Assembly: GCA_002314875.1 (NCBI GenBank)
Contig: DCHS01000049.1
Span: 18,845 to 82,844, forward strand
Source: Prevotellaceae bacterium UBA1746
GTDB lineage: Bacteria > Bacteroidota > Bacteroidia > Bacteroidales > Bacteroidaceae
DNA: 64,000 nt
Direction: 5' to 3'
The first letter of the stretch is position 1. Each line of letters starts with the position of its first letter. Positions 50,521 through 59,467 of the stretch are shown here, piece by piece. Under the pieces are notes generated by a model, which made no database searches, was not told the DNA's origin, and saw only the letters and a program-made list of their open reading frames with translations. The position numbers and the translations under genes were made by a program.

Positions 50521-51972
50521 TTAGATTCCGAAAGCGGCACGAATTTCTTCGTGATCATCGAAGTGATGCTTGACACCCTTCACATCCTGATAAGGTTCGT
50601 GGCCCTTACCAGCAACAAGAATAACATCACCAGGCTGAGCCATCATGGCAGCACAACGGATAGCCTCGCGGCGATCAACGATAGCGATGGTTTTCTTCAT
50701 ATCTTCTTCAGTGAGACCAGCAAGCATATCGTTAACGATATCCTGAGGTTCTTCAAATCGAGGATTGTCGCTAGTGATGATGACGCGGTCAGAACGCTTG
50801 GCAGCTTCCTGAGCCATCAGAGGACGCTTTCCCTTGTCGCGATTACCACCGGCACCGCAAACCGTAATCACCTGGCCACGACCGTTAACGATTTCGTTGA
50901 TACTGGTAAGCACATTCTCGAGAGCATCGGGAGTATGGGCATAGTCAACGATTGCACTGAAACCCTTGGGACTTCGGATAGCCTCAAATCGGCCATTAAC
51001 AGGCTTCAAGGTAGAAAGAACACGGAGAACTTCCTGGGGATCCTTTCCAAGTGCAACTGCAGCACCATAGACACCAAGGAGATTGCTGACATTGAAACGT
51101 CCAACAAATGCCACGCTGACTTCTGTGCCATTGATGTCGAGCAACATGCCTTCAATGCTTTCTTCAATGATCTTACCACGGAGGGCTGCCATAGCACGGG
51201 TAGAATAGGTAGAAACCTTTGCGGCACAATTCTGTACCATGACCATGCCATTCTTGTCGTCAAGATTGGTAATAGCAAAAGCATCCTTTGAAAGACCATC
51301 GAAGAAGGCCTTCTTTGCGTCGCGATAGTTTTCGAAAGTCTTGTGATAATCCAAATGGTCGCGGGTAAGATTTGTGAAAATACCGCCTGCGAACTTCAAA
51401 CCACCGATGCGCTTTTGATGGATGGAGTGTGAAGAACATTCCATGAAGGCATATTCGCAGCCTGCTGCCACCATCTCAGCAAGAAGTTTGTTGAGCGTAA
51501 TAGGATCAGGAGTTGTATGCGTAGCTTCAATGGGCTGGTCATCGATATAGTTGCATACGGTAGAGCACAAGCCTACTTTGTGACCGAATCCACGGAAAAG
51601 CTGATAGAGAACCGTTGCCGTTGTTGTCTTACCGTTCGTACCGGTTACGCCAACGAGGGTAAGGTGATCGGTTGGATCACCATAGAATGCTGTTGCGACT
51701 TTGCCGACAGCATCTTCGGTGTCTGCAACGCGAACATAAGTCACGCCTTCAATAGGATTTTCAATGGGTTCGCTAACGAGGACGGCAGAAGCGCCGAGTT
51801 CAATAGCCTTTGCGATATAGGTGTGTCCATCGGTCTGTGTACCCTTTACGGCTACAAAGAGATTTCCTGCCTCTACAAGGCGGCTGTCCATATTCACACC
51901 AGTGATTTCTGTGTCCAGACTGCCGTTAACTTCCAGTGGAGACACATGCTTGAGTACATCACTTAACTTCAT
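50521..51972 (-). CDS. murE: UDP-N-acetylmuramoyl-tripeptide synthetase, meso-DAP type
   Basis: This 483-aa Mur ligase has the ATP loop LVGVTGTNGKTTTATVLYQL and the carbamylated-Lys region. The DNPR motif in IITSDNPRFEEP selects meso-diaminopimelate rather than lysine. It adds the third stem residue of the peptidoglycan precursor. It is placed between ftsI and mraY with 51- and 35-bp gaps. The DNPR motif directly supports DAP-type peptidoglycan in this organism. Confidence 0.95.
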   Translation of the reverse strand: MKLSDVLKHVSPLEVNGSLDTEITGVNMDSRLVEAGNLFVAVKGTQTDGHTYIAKAIELGASAVLVSEPIENPIEGVTYVRVADTEDAVGKVATAFYGDPTDHLTLVGVTGTNGKTTTATVLYQLFRGFGHKVGLCSTVCNYIDDQPIEATHTTPDPITLNKLLAEMVAAGCEYAFMECSSHSIHQKRIGGLKFAGGIFTNLTRDHLDYHKTFENYRDAKKAFFDGLSKDAFAITNLDDKNGMVMVQNCAAKVSTYSTRAMAALRGKIIEESIEGMLLDINGTEVSVAFVGRFNVSNLLGVYGAAVALGKDPQEVLRVLSTLKPVNGRFEAIRSPKGFSAIVDYAHTPDALENVLTSINEIVNGRGQVITVCGAGGNRDKGKRPLMAQEAAKRSDRVIITSDNPRFEEPQDIVNDMLAGLTEEDMKKTIAIVDRREAIRCAAMMAQPGDVILVAGKGHEPYQDVKGVKHHFDDHEEIRAAFGI

Positions 51973-52023
51973 AATAGTATATTTATTTGCAAATATCGTT
52001 TTATATGTAGGATAAGCTCGCGA

Positions 52024-54351
52024 TTAAGCTTCTTTCTTAGTAGGAGTCGTAGGAGCCAAGGTGTCCTTCTTTACTGGAAGGCTGTCTGCTGGCTCGGGTG
52101 CGGGTACTGGTTCGGATTCCTTATATTTTTCGTCATTCGAAAGGAAAATATCAACCTGTTCTTTGGGCTTGAGGGCTTGTCCTGCAGGGATACTTTGACG
52201 TACGACACGTCCCGTTCCACTGGTTTTTACAACAAGTCCCATTCGTTCCAGACGGAAGATAGCATCACGAAGACCGTACCCGATAACATTTGGCATCACA
52301 GGTGACTTGCCGTTCGATTTGTTTTCGGCACAAAGCAAAGCACTCGAGGGATTGCCAGAGGCATTGCGTCCCCAAACAAGATCTTCGTCCGAATTGAATT
52401 CTTTGTTATACTTCACGTTGAGATCTCCAAGAACTTCCGAAAGGGCGCGGAGATTACCACTTCGCATCTCTGGGACATCGGTGAAGTGTGCGGTAGAATC
52501 CTTTGCTGTGGAGAGGTCTGCAAAGATATTCTTGGCCCAGATTGTTTCCGCAATCTTCTTGAAAACAGGACCGCACATGGCACCACCATAGGCGGGGAAA
52601 CTCTTTTCAATGCAGACAATCATAGAGTACTTAGGTTTTTCGGCGGGGAAATATCCAACAAAACTGATGATATACTTACCGGTTTTACCGCCCTTGCCGA
52701 GAATCTGAGCTGTACCCGTCTTTCCTGCGATGTTGAATTTCGGGGTATAAACATCCTTTCCCGTACATTTTCCTCTACCAACAACAGCTTCGAGGCAAGT
52801 CTTCACCTTTTTCAAAGTGGCGGGAGAACACATCATGTGATCAGGCAATTTATTACCTTCTCCCTGGATGTATTCTGTCGGGAATTCCTTGACGACTTCG
52901 TCACCTCGTTTTATAGCGGTGACAAAGCGTGGCTTCACCATTTTTCCTCCATTGGCAATACCATTGTAGAAGGAAAGCGTCTGAATAGGTGGAATCTGGG
53001 TTTCGTAACCGATACTCATCCATGGAAGCGCGGTAGCAGACCAGTTTAGCCAATGACCGTACTTGTCTACCTGGGGCATACGAATGTTGGGACGGTGATA
53101 GTCAGAAAGAGGAATGCCAAGGTCTTCGTGAATACCAGTCTTATAGACATTTTTCACGAATCGTCCGGGATCATTGTGGTAGGCCTGATCAATGAGAGAA
53201 CTTACACCAACATTGGAGGAGTACTTAATGATGTCTACAACGGAGAGCCAGCAGCCATAGCCACCCTTTCCCCAGTTGGAGTCACGCATCGGACGGTGAT
53301 ACATCTCGCGAACGCCACATCCAACATTCCAACCGCTGTGCATATCAATTACTCCGTCTTCAAAAGCAGCCATAAAGCTAACAGGCTTGAATACAGAACC
53401 AGGTTCACGAAGGCTATAGAGCGCACGGTTATCGAGTTCTATGTATTCGCTACCACGGGCAGTCAAAGAAGACATTGCCTTCACATCACCAGTTGGAACA
53501 TCCATGAGAATACACATACCGAGGTCTGCTCCAAGATGCTTGAGCTGGTCACCGAGTGTCTTTTCCACAAGGTCTTGCATGCGGACATCTAGTGTCGTAT
53601 ATACATCATACCCATCAGTTGCTGCACTGTCTACAAAGGAAAGATATCGGTTCATTACCTTTTGGCGGTGGGCCAGACCAGGCTTTCCGCTAAGTTCTTT
53701 GTCGAAAGCCTTTTCGAGACCAGATTTGAAGTTGTCACGTTCTGGGTCAAAGGTACCGATGGTTGCACGCGCCAGATTGCCATAGGGCTTCTTACGCTTA
53801 CGGAAAGTCTCAACATGGAAACCACCGCGGTTTTCACTAAGACGGAAAAGCGGCAATTCCTTTACTTTACGGTATTGAATGTATGAGATAAGAGGCTTGT
53901 AAAGTTCCCAATGATGACTTTTCTTCGCACGACCGGCAAGAAGGAGCTTCTTGAATTCCGTGGGATTGATATCGGGGAAAATCTTGTGCATCTCCATACA
54001 GATACTGTCCATCTTGAGATAGAGCAGGCGATCTCGGCGTAACTGGTCCTTGATATGCAGGGCAGAATCCTTTTCTGCGGACATAAAGTCCATGTACATA
54101 CGGTATTCCGGTAGCGAGGTTGCCAGAACTTCACCATCAGCGGAATAGATATTTCCACGAACTGCGGGGATCGTTACATTGTTTCGTTTGAATTGTTCAC
54201 TGACTTCCATCCAGTAATCGTGCTGGAAGAACATCAGATAACTCGCTTTGATAAGGATAGCCAAGGCAATGCAAGCAAAGATGGCTACCAGCATAAAATA
54301 TCGGGGCATCACCAATTCCGAGGTGAACGAGGGAGTATTCTTCTTTTTCAT
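52024..54351 (-). CDS. ftsI: Septal penicillin-binding protein (PBP3/FtsI) with C-terminal PASTA domain
   Basis: This 775-aa protein has one membrane segment (residues about 16-40, YFMLVAIFACIALAILIKAS), a dimerisation/pedestal domain and a transpeptidase domain. The SxxK nucleophile is Ser319-Val-Phe-Lys322 (EPGSVFKP), the SxN motif lies in YSSNVG, and the KTG motif in AGKTGTAQ. Near the end a PASTA repeat (MPNVIGYGLRDAIFRLERMG) is followed by a Pro/Glu/Lys-rich tail. It cross-links septal peptidoglycan with FtsW. PASTA on FtsI is known in Bacteroidetes and Gram-positives but not in E. coli. Confidence 0.94.
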   Translation of the reverse strand: MKKKNTPSFTSELVMPRYFMLVAIFACIALAILIKASYLMFFQHDYWMEVSEQFKRNNVTIPAVRGNIYSADGEVLATSLPEYRMYMDFMSAEKDSALHIKDQLRRDRLLYLKMDSICMEMHKIFPDINPTEFKKLLLAGRAKKSHHWELYKPLISYIQYRKVKELPLFRLSENRGGFHVETFRKRKKPYGNLARATIGTFDPERDNFKSGLEKAFDKELSGKPGLAHRQKVMNRYLSFVDSAATDGYDVYTTLDVRMQDLVEKTLGDQLKHLGADLGMCILMDVPTGDVKAMSSLTARGSEYIELDNRALYSLREPGSVFKPVSFMAAFEDGVIDMHSGWNVGCGVREMYHRPMRDSNWGKGGYGCWLSVVDIIKYSSNVGVSSLIDQAYHNDPGRFVKNVYKTGIHEDLGIPLSDYHRPNIRMPQVDKYGHWLNWSATALPWMSIGYETQIPPIQTLSFYNGIANGGKMVKPRFVTAIKRGDEVVKEFPTEYIQGEGNKLPDHMMCSPATLKKVKTCLEAVVGRGKCTGKDVYTPKFNIAGKTGTAQILGKGGKTGKYIISFVGYFPAEKPKYSMIVCIEKSFPAYGGAMCGPVFKKIAETIWAKNIFADLSTAKDSTAHFTDVPEMRSGNLRALSEVLGDLNVKYNKEFNSDEDLVWGRNASGNPSSALLCAENKSNGKSPVMPNVIGYGLRDAIFRLERMGLVVKTSGTGRVVRQSIPAGQALKPKEQVDIFLSNDEKYKESEPVPAPEPADSLPVKKDTLAPTTPTKKEA

Positions 54352-54377
54352 TTTCCTGCGTTTGTTTCGGGTGGTGA

Positions 54378-54947
54378 TTAATTATCAATATCTAAGATAT
54401 AGGATTGTTCCGTAGGAGTGTGAATAGTACTATCCTTTAAGGATACTTCCACATGGCTGCTGAGCGTGTGCTGTTTAAGCAGACTTTCAGAGGTCAATGC
54501 CTTATAGCGACGGTCTATGAGGGTATCGTTGAGGGCATTGTTCTCAATCTTTGCACCGTCCATTAGATATCGGCTGGTCACATAACAGCAAGTAAAAAAG
54601 ACGATGAGAGTAATGAAAACCCAGTTGCGGGCAAACATTCTGACGAGGCCATCGCCGCCAACAAATGCTTTTACATCGAAGTGGAAAGGCTGGTCTTCAT
54701 CTTGGTTGACAAAGTCACGTAGCTGCTGAAGAACAGATTTCGGAGTTTCTTCTTCCTGTTCTTTTGGGGAAACCTTCTTTTGGGAAGTCTCAATCTCTTC
54801 GTTGGGTTCCTGGGTTTCGGTTTCCTCTTCGACAATTTGGCCATCGTCAATGGGAAGAGCACCCTCGTCTTGGACGGTGTTCACAATCTCAAGTTCGGGC
54901 ATTTTACCCTTGTTCTTGGGAGTGGTTGTTTCTTCTTGTTTCTTCAT
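54378..54947 (-). CDS. ftsL: FtsL-like cell-division protein with long acidic N-terminal extension
   Basis: This 189-aa protein starts at MKKQEETTTP. The frame is open upstream, but that part would overlap rsmH. One membrane segment lies at about residues 109-128 (WVFITLIVFFTCCYVTSRYL), followed by a periplasmic helical stretch of about 60 residues. The 108-residue cytoplasmic N-terminus is rich in Glu, Thr and Pro and looks disordered; classical FtsL has a tail of about 30-40. Position between rsmH and ftsI, and topology, support the call. The family is too diverged for motif proof. Confidence 0.8.
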   Translation of the reverse strand: MKKQEETTTPKNKGKMPELEIVNTVQDEGALPIDDGQIVEEETETQEPNEEIETSQKKVSPKEQEEETPKSVLQQLRDFVNQDEDQPFHFDVKAFVGGDGLVRMFARNWVFITLIVFFTCCYVTSRYLMDGAKIENNALNDTLIDRRYKALTSESLLKQHTLSSHVEVSLKDSTIHTPTEQSYILDIDN

Positions 54948-54966
54948 TTTCTTGTAAGTTTTGTGA

Positions 54967-55914
54967 TTATGATTTGTCGTTTGTGTTTCTTTGATCAGGA
55001 AGTTCGACTTTCTCTGCAACGCGTAATTTCGCACTTCTACTGCGAGGATTCTCCTCTTGTTCCTGTTGGGTCGGAATGACTACCTTGCCAAGTTGGCGGA
55101 GTGGAGTTAAGCGATTTCCATAGAAATCTTGTTCTACTTTTCCGTCAATGTTGCCTGCACGCATAAAATTCTTCACCATGCGGTCCTCAAGACTATGGTA
55201 GGTCAATACAGAGAGGCGGCCACCAGGTTTAAGAATACGGATGGCACCTTTCAGCATTTCTTCAAGGGCCTCCATTTCGTGGTTTACTTCGATTCGGAGA
55301 GCCTGGAAAACTTTTGCCAGTTCCTTCTTCTCTCGTTCGCGCGGCATCATAGGCTTGGCAACTGCGAGAAGGCTGTCGATATTGTCGAAAGGCTGTTGGC
55401 TACGAGCCTTGATGATAGCGGAAGCCAGTTTGCGTCCGTTTTTCAGTTCACCGTAAATACAGAAGATACGAGAGAGCGCCGTCTCATCATATGTGTTAAG
55501 AACGTCAGCAGCGGTCTGACCACCACGACCATTCATACGCATATCCAAAGGAGCGTCAAAACGGAAAGAGAAGCCGCGCTCTTCTGCATCGAAATGGTGG
55601 CTGGAAACTCCAAGGTCGGCTAAAACACCGTCAACACCTTCGTTCTCTCCATAATAACGCATCCAATTGGTGATGTAACGGAAGTTAGAACGTACAAACG
55701 TCAGACGTGTCTCTCCCTCCGGTACATTCTGCTCCGCATCAGCATCCTGATCAAAACTATAGAGATGGCCATGGGCACTCAGACGACTGAGAATTTCACG
55801 ACTGTGACCGCCTCCACCGAAGGTAACATCGATGTAGGTTCCATCAGGTCGACAGTCAAGACCATCAACAGTTTCTTTGAGAAGAACGGGAATGTGATAG
55901 GTTGGGCAGTTCAT
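54967..55914 (-). CDS. rsmH: 16S rRNA (cytosine-1402-N4)-methyltransferase
   Basis: This 315-aa protein has the family signature at the N-terminus (HIPVLLKETVDGL, then TYIDVTFGGGGHSREIL for SAM binding). DGVLADLGVSSHHFD, RGFSFRFDAPLDMRM and the C-terminal PGGRLSVLTYHSLEDRMVK follow. It methylates C1402 of 16S rRNA. It heads the cluster here, where mraZ normally precedes it; the 249 bp upstream has no room for mraZ. Confidence 0.95.
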   Translation of the reverse strand: MNCPTYHIPVLLKETVDGLDCRPDGTYIDVTFGGGGHSREILSRLSAHGHLYSFDQDADAEQNVPEGETRLTFVRSNFRYITNWMRYYGENEGVDGVLADLGVSSHHFDAEERGFSFRFDAPLDMRMNGRGGQTAADVLNTYDETALSRIFCIYGELKNGRKLASAIIKARSQQPFDNIDSLLAVAKPMMPREREKKELAKVFQALRIEVNHEMEALEEMLKGAIRILKPGGRLSVLTYHSLEDRMVKNFMRAGNIDGKVEQDFYGNRLTPLRQLGKVVIPTQQEQEENPRSRSAKLRVAEKVELPDQRNTNDKS

Positions 55915-56002
55915 TAATCTGAAATGAATATGTTACGGCAATTGGTGCGTAAAGACGGCAGTTTTGCTAACAAGGTTCTGTTTTATAGGTATTTAAACCG
56001 CA

Positions 56003-56051
56003 TAAAAAGAACTTTGGAAGCCAAAAACTCCTATTTCGGCCTCCAAAGTTA
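56003..56051 (-). terminator. Terminator of the YncE-like gene, upstream of rsmH
   Basis: On the minus strand AACTTTGGAGGCC pairs with GGCTTCCAAAGTT and is followed by CTTTTTATG. The 5' arm also contains TAACTTTG (minus, 56044-56051), which matches a -7 element. The overlap may be chance, because no good -33 accompanies it. No other gene or repeat is seen between 55915 and 56163. Confidence 0.7.
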
Positions 56052-56163
56052 AGGATAATTTCGCAGTTGCGTATAATTTTTTCGTAGAAAAATCAACTCG
56101 TTCGTGAAAAAATTTAGATAAAGCAATTTAAAGTGCTAAAATGCAACGCTTTACTTTGCAATA

Positions 56164-57732
56164 CTAACTTTTGTTTTCGTTAGAGCGAGTTTTGCGGGTT
56201 TTTAGGGCCGCCAAGACGCAAAGAAGGACTGTTGCACCCCCTATGCTGGCATATTCAAAAGGGCTGAGTTCGGAGAAGCGAGAAAAAAATGAAGATTTCC
56301 CCTGTTCTTCACCGTTGGAGGATGTGTTTGTTCTTGCATCCTCATCAATTGGAACTGAAGAAACTGCTTTTTCATCGGCCATCTGATCTACAGCGTATTC
56401 TACCTCGTAGATGTTAACAGCGTTGCCGCCATAATAGACTCCTGGAGTGTCTTTGGATGAGCGGCCTTGGGAAGTAACAAAAACATAGCGTCCATCGCTG
56501 GAAATATCCATGCCGACAGGATAACTATCAACCGGGATTTGGCAGACGACGGTCATGCTTCGTGCGTCCACGACGTAGATGGCACTCGCTATATTGCATG
56601 CCGCGAAAATATAGTCGCCTTTCGGAGTAATACAGATGGTGCGCGCTCCCTTTCCGACATAGACCGTCTTCCAACCATTGATCGTAGCTGTCTTGCCGTT
56701 GATCGTCTTCGCAACATTCATGAAATCAGAGAGTTTAATGCGTTGTATGGCTCCTGCTCCGTTGATGCTGAGATAGAGATAATCGCCGGAGATAACAAGG
56801 TGGCGCATGTTACCCATCATACCCATTACGCGCCCGAGATATTTATGGTTAGGAATGTCAATGACAGCGATACCGCCACCGCCGCCCATACAACCCACAA
56901 GGAGATATTTATCATCGGGGGTAAAGACGGTACCGCGGAGAGCGTAGCCACTACCATTATCACGGTCAACGGCTTTGTCGAGGGGGTAATCGAGTGGGAG
57001 AATTTTATCAACTATGAGGACGGCTTTATGCTTCCATTCTTTGGGGTCATCAGAAGAAATATCTATGAGACCGACCGTGTTGTTGCCCCAATGGGAAATG
57101 GCCACCGTCTGTCCGTCATTACTTGTGGCAATCATTTTGGGAAGAGGACCGGTTTCCATCAAGCGGATAATGCTGTCGCTTTCTGTATCTATGACGGCAA
57201 CTGCAGACGGGTCTTGCGCATTGATATCAAAAGAACGACGGTAATAGGGAACCCAAAGATAGCGTCCGTTATGACTGAAAGTACTCTCGACGGGTTTCCC
57301 TGCAAAACAGTTGTTAGGGGTATAGTGCGTCCAGGGATAGAAATCAGAAGGAGAACTCCATAAATCAGACTGTTTGGCAGAAATGAGATGGCTGATGACT
57401 TTCAGCCGGTGATTTGTCTTAAAATCATAACTGATTGTAGTACAACCTTCGAGCGAGTTGACATAGTACTTCTCGCCATTGGGGTGTATATTGACAGATT
57501 TCGGGCTGTTGATGTAAACGTCACGAGTATCTGCAGAACCTCCTGTGAAATTCTGTTTCTTGCCAATCAAGGTCATTTTCACACTGCCGTCGTCGCTGCT
57601 AGCTTGCGTTCCGATAGTAGGGTGAACGAGTGGGATATCCTGTGCCTGTGTCGGAAGCAAATTCCCCATGAACAGCAAGACGCAAATGGTAAAAGTAAGT
57701 AGATTGTGAGGATTAGGGGAGTAGCACTTCAT
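56164..57732 (-). CDS. YncE-like beta-propeller protein with C-terminal membrane anchor
   Basis: This 522-aa exported protein (signal TFTICVLLFMGNLLPTQA) has repeated YVTN-type beta-propeller blades, for example YVNSLEGCTTISYDFKTN, VAVIDTESDSIIRLMETGP, VYVGKGARTICITPKGDYIF and MDISSDGRYVFVTSQGRS. The end carries a Glu/Ser linker, one membrane helix (YASIGGATVLLCVLAALK) and a basic tail. This suggests anchoring to a membrane with the propeller in the periplasm. Such propellers often act as binding scaffolds, and no catalytic motif is evident. It stands alone between gpmI (divergent) and rsmH. Confidence 0.75.
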   Translation of the reverse strand: MKCYSPNPHNLLTFTICVLLFMGNLLPTQAQDIPLVHPTIGTQASSDDGSVKMTLIGKKQNFTGGSADTRDVYINSPKSVNIHPNGEKYYVNSLEGCTTISYDFKTNHRLKVISHLISAKQSDLWSSPSDFYPWTHYTPNNCFAGKPVESTFSHNGRYLWVPYYRRSFDINAQDPSAVAVIDTESDSIIRLMETGPLPKMIATSNDGQTVAISHWGNNTVGLIDISSDDPKEWKHKAVLIVDKILPLDYPLDKAVDRDNGSGYALRGTVFTPDDKYLLVGCMGGGGGIAVIDIPNHKYLGRVMGMMGNMRHLVISGDYLYLSINGAGAIQRIKLSDFMNVAKTINGKTATINGWKTVYVGKGARTICITPKGDYIFAACNIASAIYVVDARSMTVVCQIPVDSYPVGMDISSDGRYVFVTSQGRSSKDTPGVYYGGNAVNIYEVEYAVDQMADEKAVSSVPIDEDARTNTSSNGEEQGKSSFFSRFSELSPFEYASIGGATVLLCVLAALKTRKTRSNENKS

Positions 57733-57756
57733 ACGTTATAATACAAATTCTGGAGG

Positions 57757-57764
57757 CAAAGGTA
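57757..57764 (-). promoter_or_regulatory. -7 element of the YncE-like gene
   Basis: The plus strand CAAAGGTA reads TACCTTTG on the minus strand, 25 bp before the start. Confidence 0.5.
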
Positions 57765-57838
57765 ACTAAAAAAGTGTGAATAGTGCGCGCACAAAGCAAA
57801 AAAATGTAATTTTTTTCGTTATTGTCGGGATTTATCAG

Positions 57839-57846
57839 TAATTTTG
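57839..57846 (+). promoter_or_regulatory. -7 element of gpmI
   Basis: TAATTTTG lies 41 bp before the gpmI start. The -33 element is weak (T-rich stretch near 57811-57820). Confidence 0.55.
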
Positions 57847-57887
57847 CAGTTCGAAACGAATTACAAATCTAAATAAACAAAAACAAA

Positions 57888-59408
57888 ATGGCACACAAAG
57901 CACTTCTGATGATCCTCGACGGTTGGGGCATCGGTAACCAGGGCAAGGGAGATGTTATCTTCCAGACTCCTACTCCTTACATGGATTATCTCAACGCAAA
58001 CTATCCTCATTCTGCTCTTCAGGCAAGCGGCGAAAACGTTGGTCTTCCCGACGGTCAGATGGGTAACTCCGAGGTTGGTCACTTGAATATCGGTGCTGGC
58101 CGCATCGTTTACCAGGATTTGGTTAAGATTAACCGCGCTTGTGCTGACGGAAGCATTCTTCAGAATCCTGAAATCGTTAGCGCTTATTCTTATGCAAAGG
58201 AAAACGGCAAGGCAGTACACCTTATGGGTCTGACTTCTACTGGTGGCGTTCACTCCAGCTTTGACCACATTCTCAAGCTCGTTGATATCGCTGCTGAATA
58301 TGGCGTTCAGGACCGTACTTTCGTACACTGCTTCATGGATGGCCGTGATACAGACCCTAAGAGTGGCAAGGGCTTTATTGCAGATCTTCAGGCTCACTGT
58401 GACAAGCAGGGTGCTAAGATTGCAAGCATCGTTGGTCGTTTCTATGCTATGGACCGCGACAAGCGTTGGGAACGCGTTAAGGTAGCTTATGATCTCCTTA
58501 TCAAGGGTGAAGGCAAGCAGGCAACTGATATGGTTGAGGCTATGCAGCAGAGCTACGATGATGGCGTGACCGATGAATTCGTACTCCCTATTAATAATAG
58601 CACCGTTGACGGTACTATCAAGGAAGGTGACGTTGTTATCTTCTTCAACTACCGTAATGACCGCGCTAAGGAACTTACCGTTGTTCTTACCCAGCAGGAT
58701 ATGGCTGACCAGGGCATGATGACCATCCCCGGCCTCCAGTACTACTGTATGACTCCCTACGATGCAAGCTTCACCGGTGTTCATATCCTTTTCCCCAAGG
58801 AAAACGTTACAAACACGCTGGGCGAGTATATCAGCAGTAAGGGTCTTAAGCAGCTTCACACTGCAGAAACCGAGAAGTACGCTCATGTTACCTTCTTCTT
58901 CAATGGTGGTCGCGAGACTCCTTATGAAGGCGAAGACCGTATTCTCGTTGCAAGTCCCAAGGTTGCTACTTATGACCTCAAGCCCGAGATGAGCGCATTT
59001 GAAGTTAAGGATAAGCTCGTTGAGGCTATCAAGGAAGATAAGTATGACTGGATCGTTGTTAACTTCGCTAATGGCGATATGGTAGGTCATACCGGTATCT
59101 ATCCCGCTATTGAAAAGGCTGTTGTTGCTGTTGACCAGTGTGTAAATGAAGTTGTTGAGGCAGCAAAGGCAACTGGTTACGAGACTATTATCATTGCTGA
59201 CCACGGTAATGCTGATAACGCTCTCAATGGTGACGGTACCCCCAACACTGCTCACTCTTTGAATGCAGTTCCTTTCATTTATGTAACTGAGAACAAGAAC
59301 GCTAAGGTTAAGGATGGTGTGCTCGCTGACGTGGCTCCTTCTATCCTCCATATCATGGGTCTTGAACAGCCTGCAGAGATGACCGGTAAGGACCTCATCG
59401 AAGACTAA
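57888..59408 (+). CDS. gpmI: 2,3-bisphosphoglycerate-independent phosphoglycerate mutase
   Basis: This 506-aa alkaline-phosphatase-superfamily enzyme has metal and catalytic motifs LLMILDGWGIG, GQMGNSEVGHLNIGAGR (phosphoserine nucleophile), FMDGRDTDPKSG, FNYRNDRAKEL, VNFANGDMVGHTG and IADHGNADN. It interconverts 3- and 2-phosphoglycerate in glycolysis with two Mn2+ ions. Full length is normal for the family (about 510). Strong codon bias fits a highly expressed glycolytic gene. It ends at a terminator directly before the GH89 gene. Confidence 0.96.
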   Translation: MAHKALLMILDGWGIGNQGKGDVIFQTPTPYMDYLNANYPHSALQASGENVGLPDGQMGNSEVGHLNIGAGRIVYQDLVKINRACADGSILQNPEIVSAYSYAKENGKAVHLMGLTSTGGVHSSFDHILKLVDIAAEYGVQDRTFVHCFMDGRDTDPKSGKGFIADLQAHCDKQGAKIASIVGRFYAMDRDKRWERVKVAYDLLIKGEGKQATDMVEAMQQSYDDGVTDEFVLPINNSTVDGTIKEGDVVIFFNYRNDRAKELTVVLTQQDMADQGMMTIPGLQYYCMTPYDASFTGVHILFPKENVTNTLGEYISSKGLKQLHTAETEKYAHVTFFFNGGRETPYEGEDRILVASPKVATYDLKPEMSAFEVKDKLVEAIKEDKYDWIVVNFANGDMVGHTGIYPAIEKAVVAVDQCVNEVVEAAKATGYETIIIADHGNADNALNGDGTPNTAHSLNAVPFIYVTENKNAKVKDGVLADVAPSILHIMGLEQPAEMTGKDLIED

Positions 59409-59424
59409 TCACTCATCTTTATAC

Positions 59425-59460
59425 ATCCCTGGGGCGCAAAGTGTGCTCTGGGGATTTTTG
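59425..59460 (+). terminator. Terminator between gpmI and GH89
   Basis: ATCCC-tg-GGGC pairs with GCTC-tg-GGGAT, followed by T5. It ends only 7 bases before the GH89 start codon, leaving no room for a promoter between them. Confidence 0.75.
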
Positions 59461-59467
59461 TAGTTTT

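Noticed and set aside
54948..55034. N-terminal extension of the FtsL-like protein
   Set aside because: It overlaps the end of rsmH and adds an unlikely basic stretch; the Met at 54947 follows the rsmH stop directly.
57861..59351. 496-codon open frame antisense to gpmI
   Set aside because: gpmI is complete with all metal motifs. The antisense frame is open because of codon bias.
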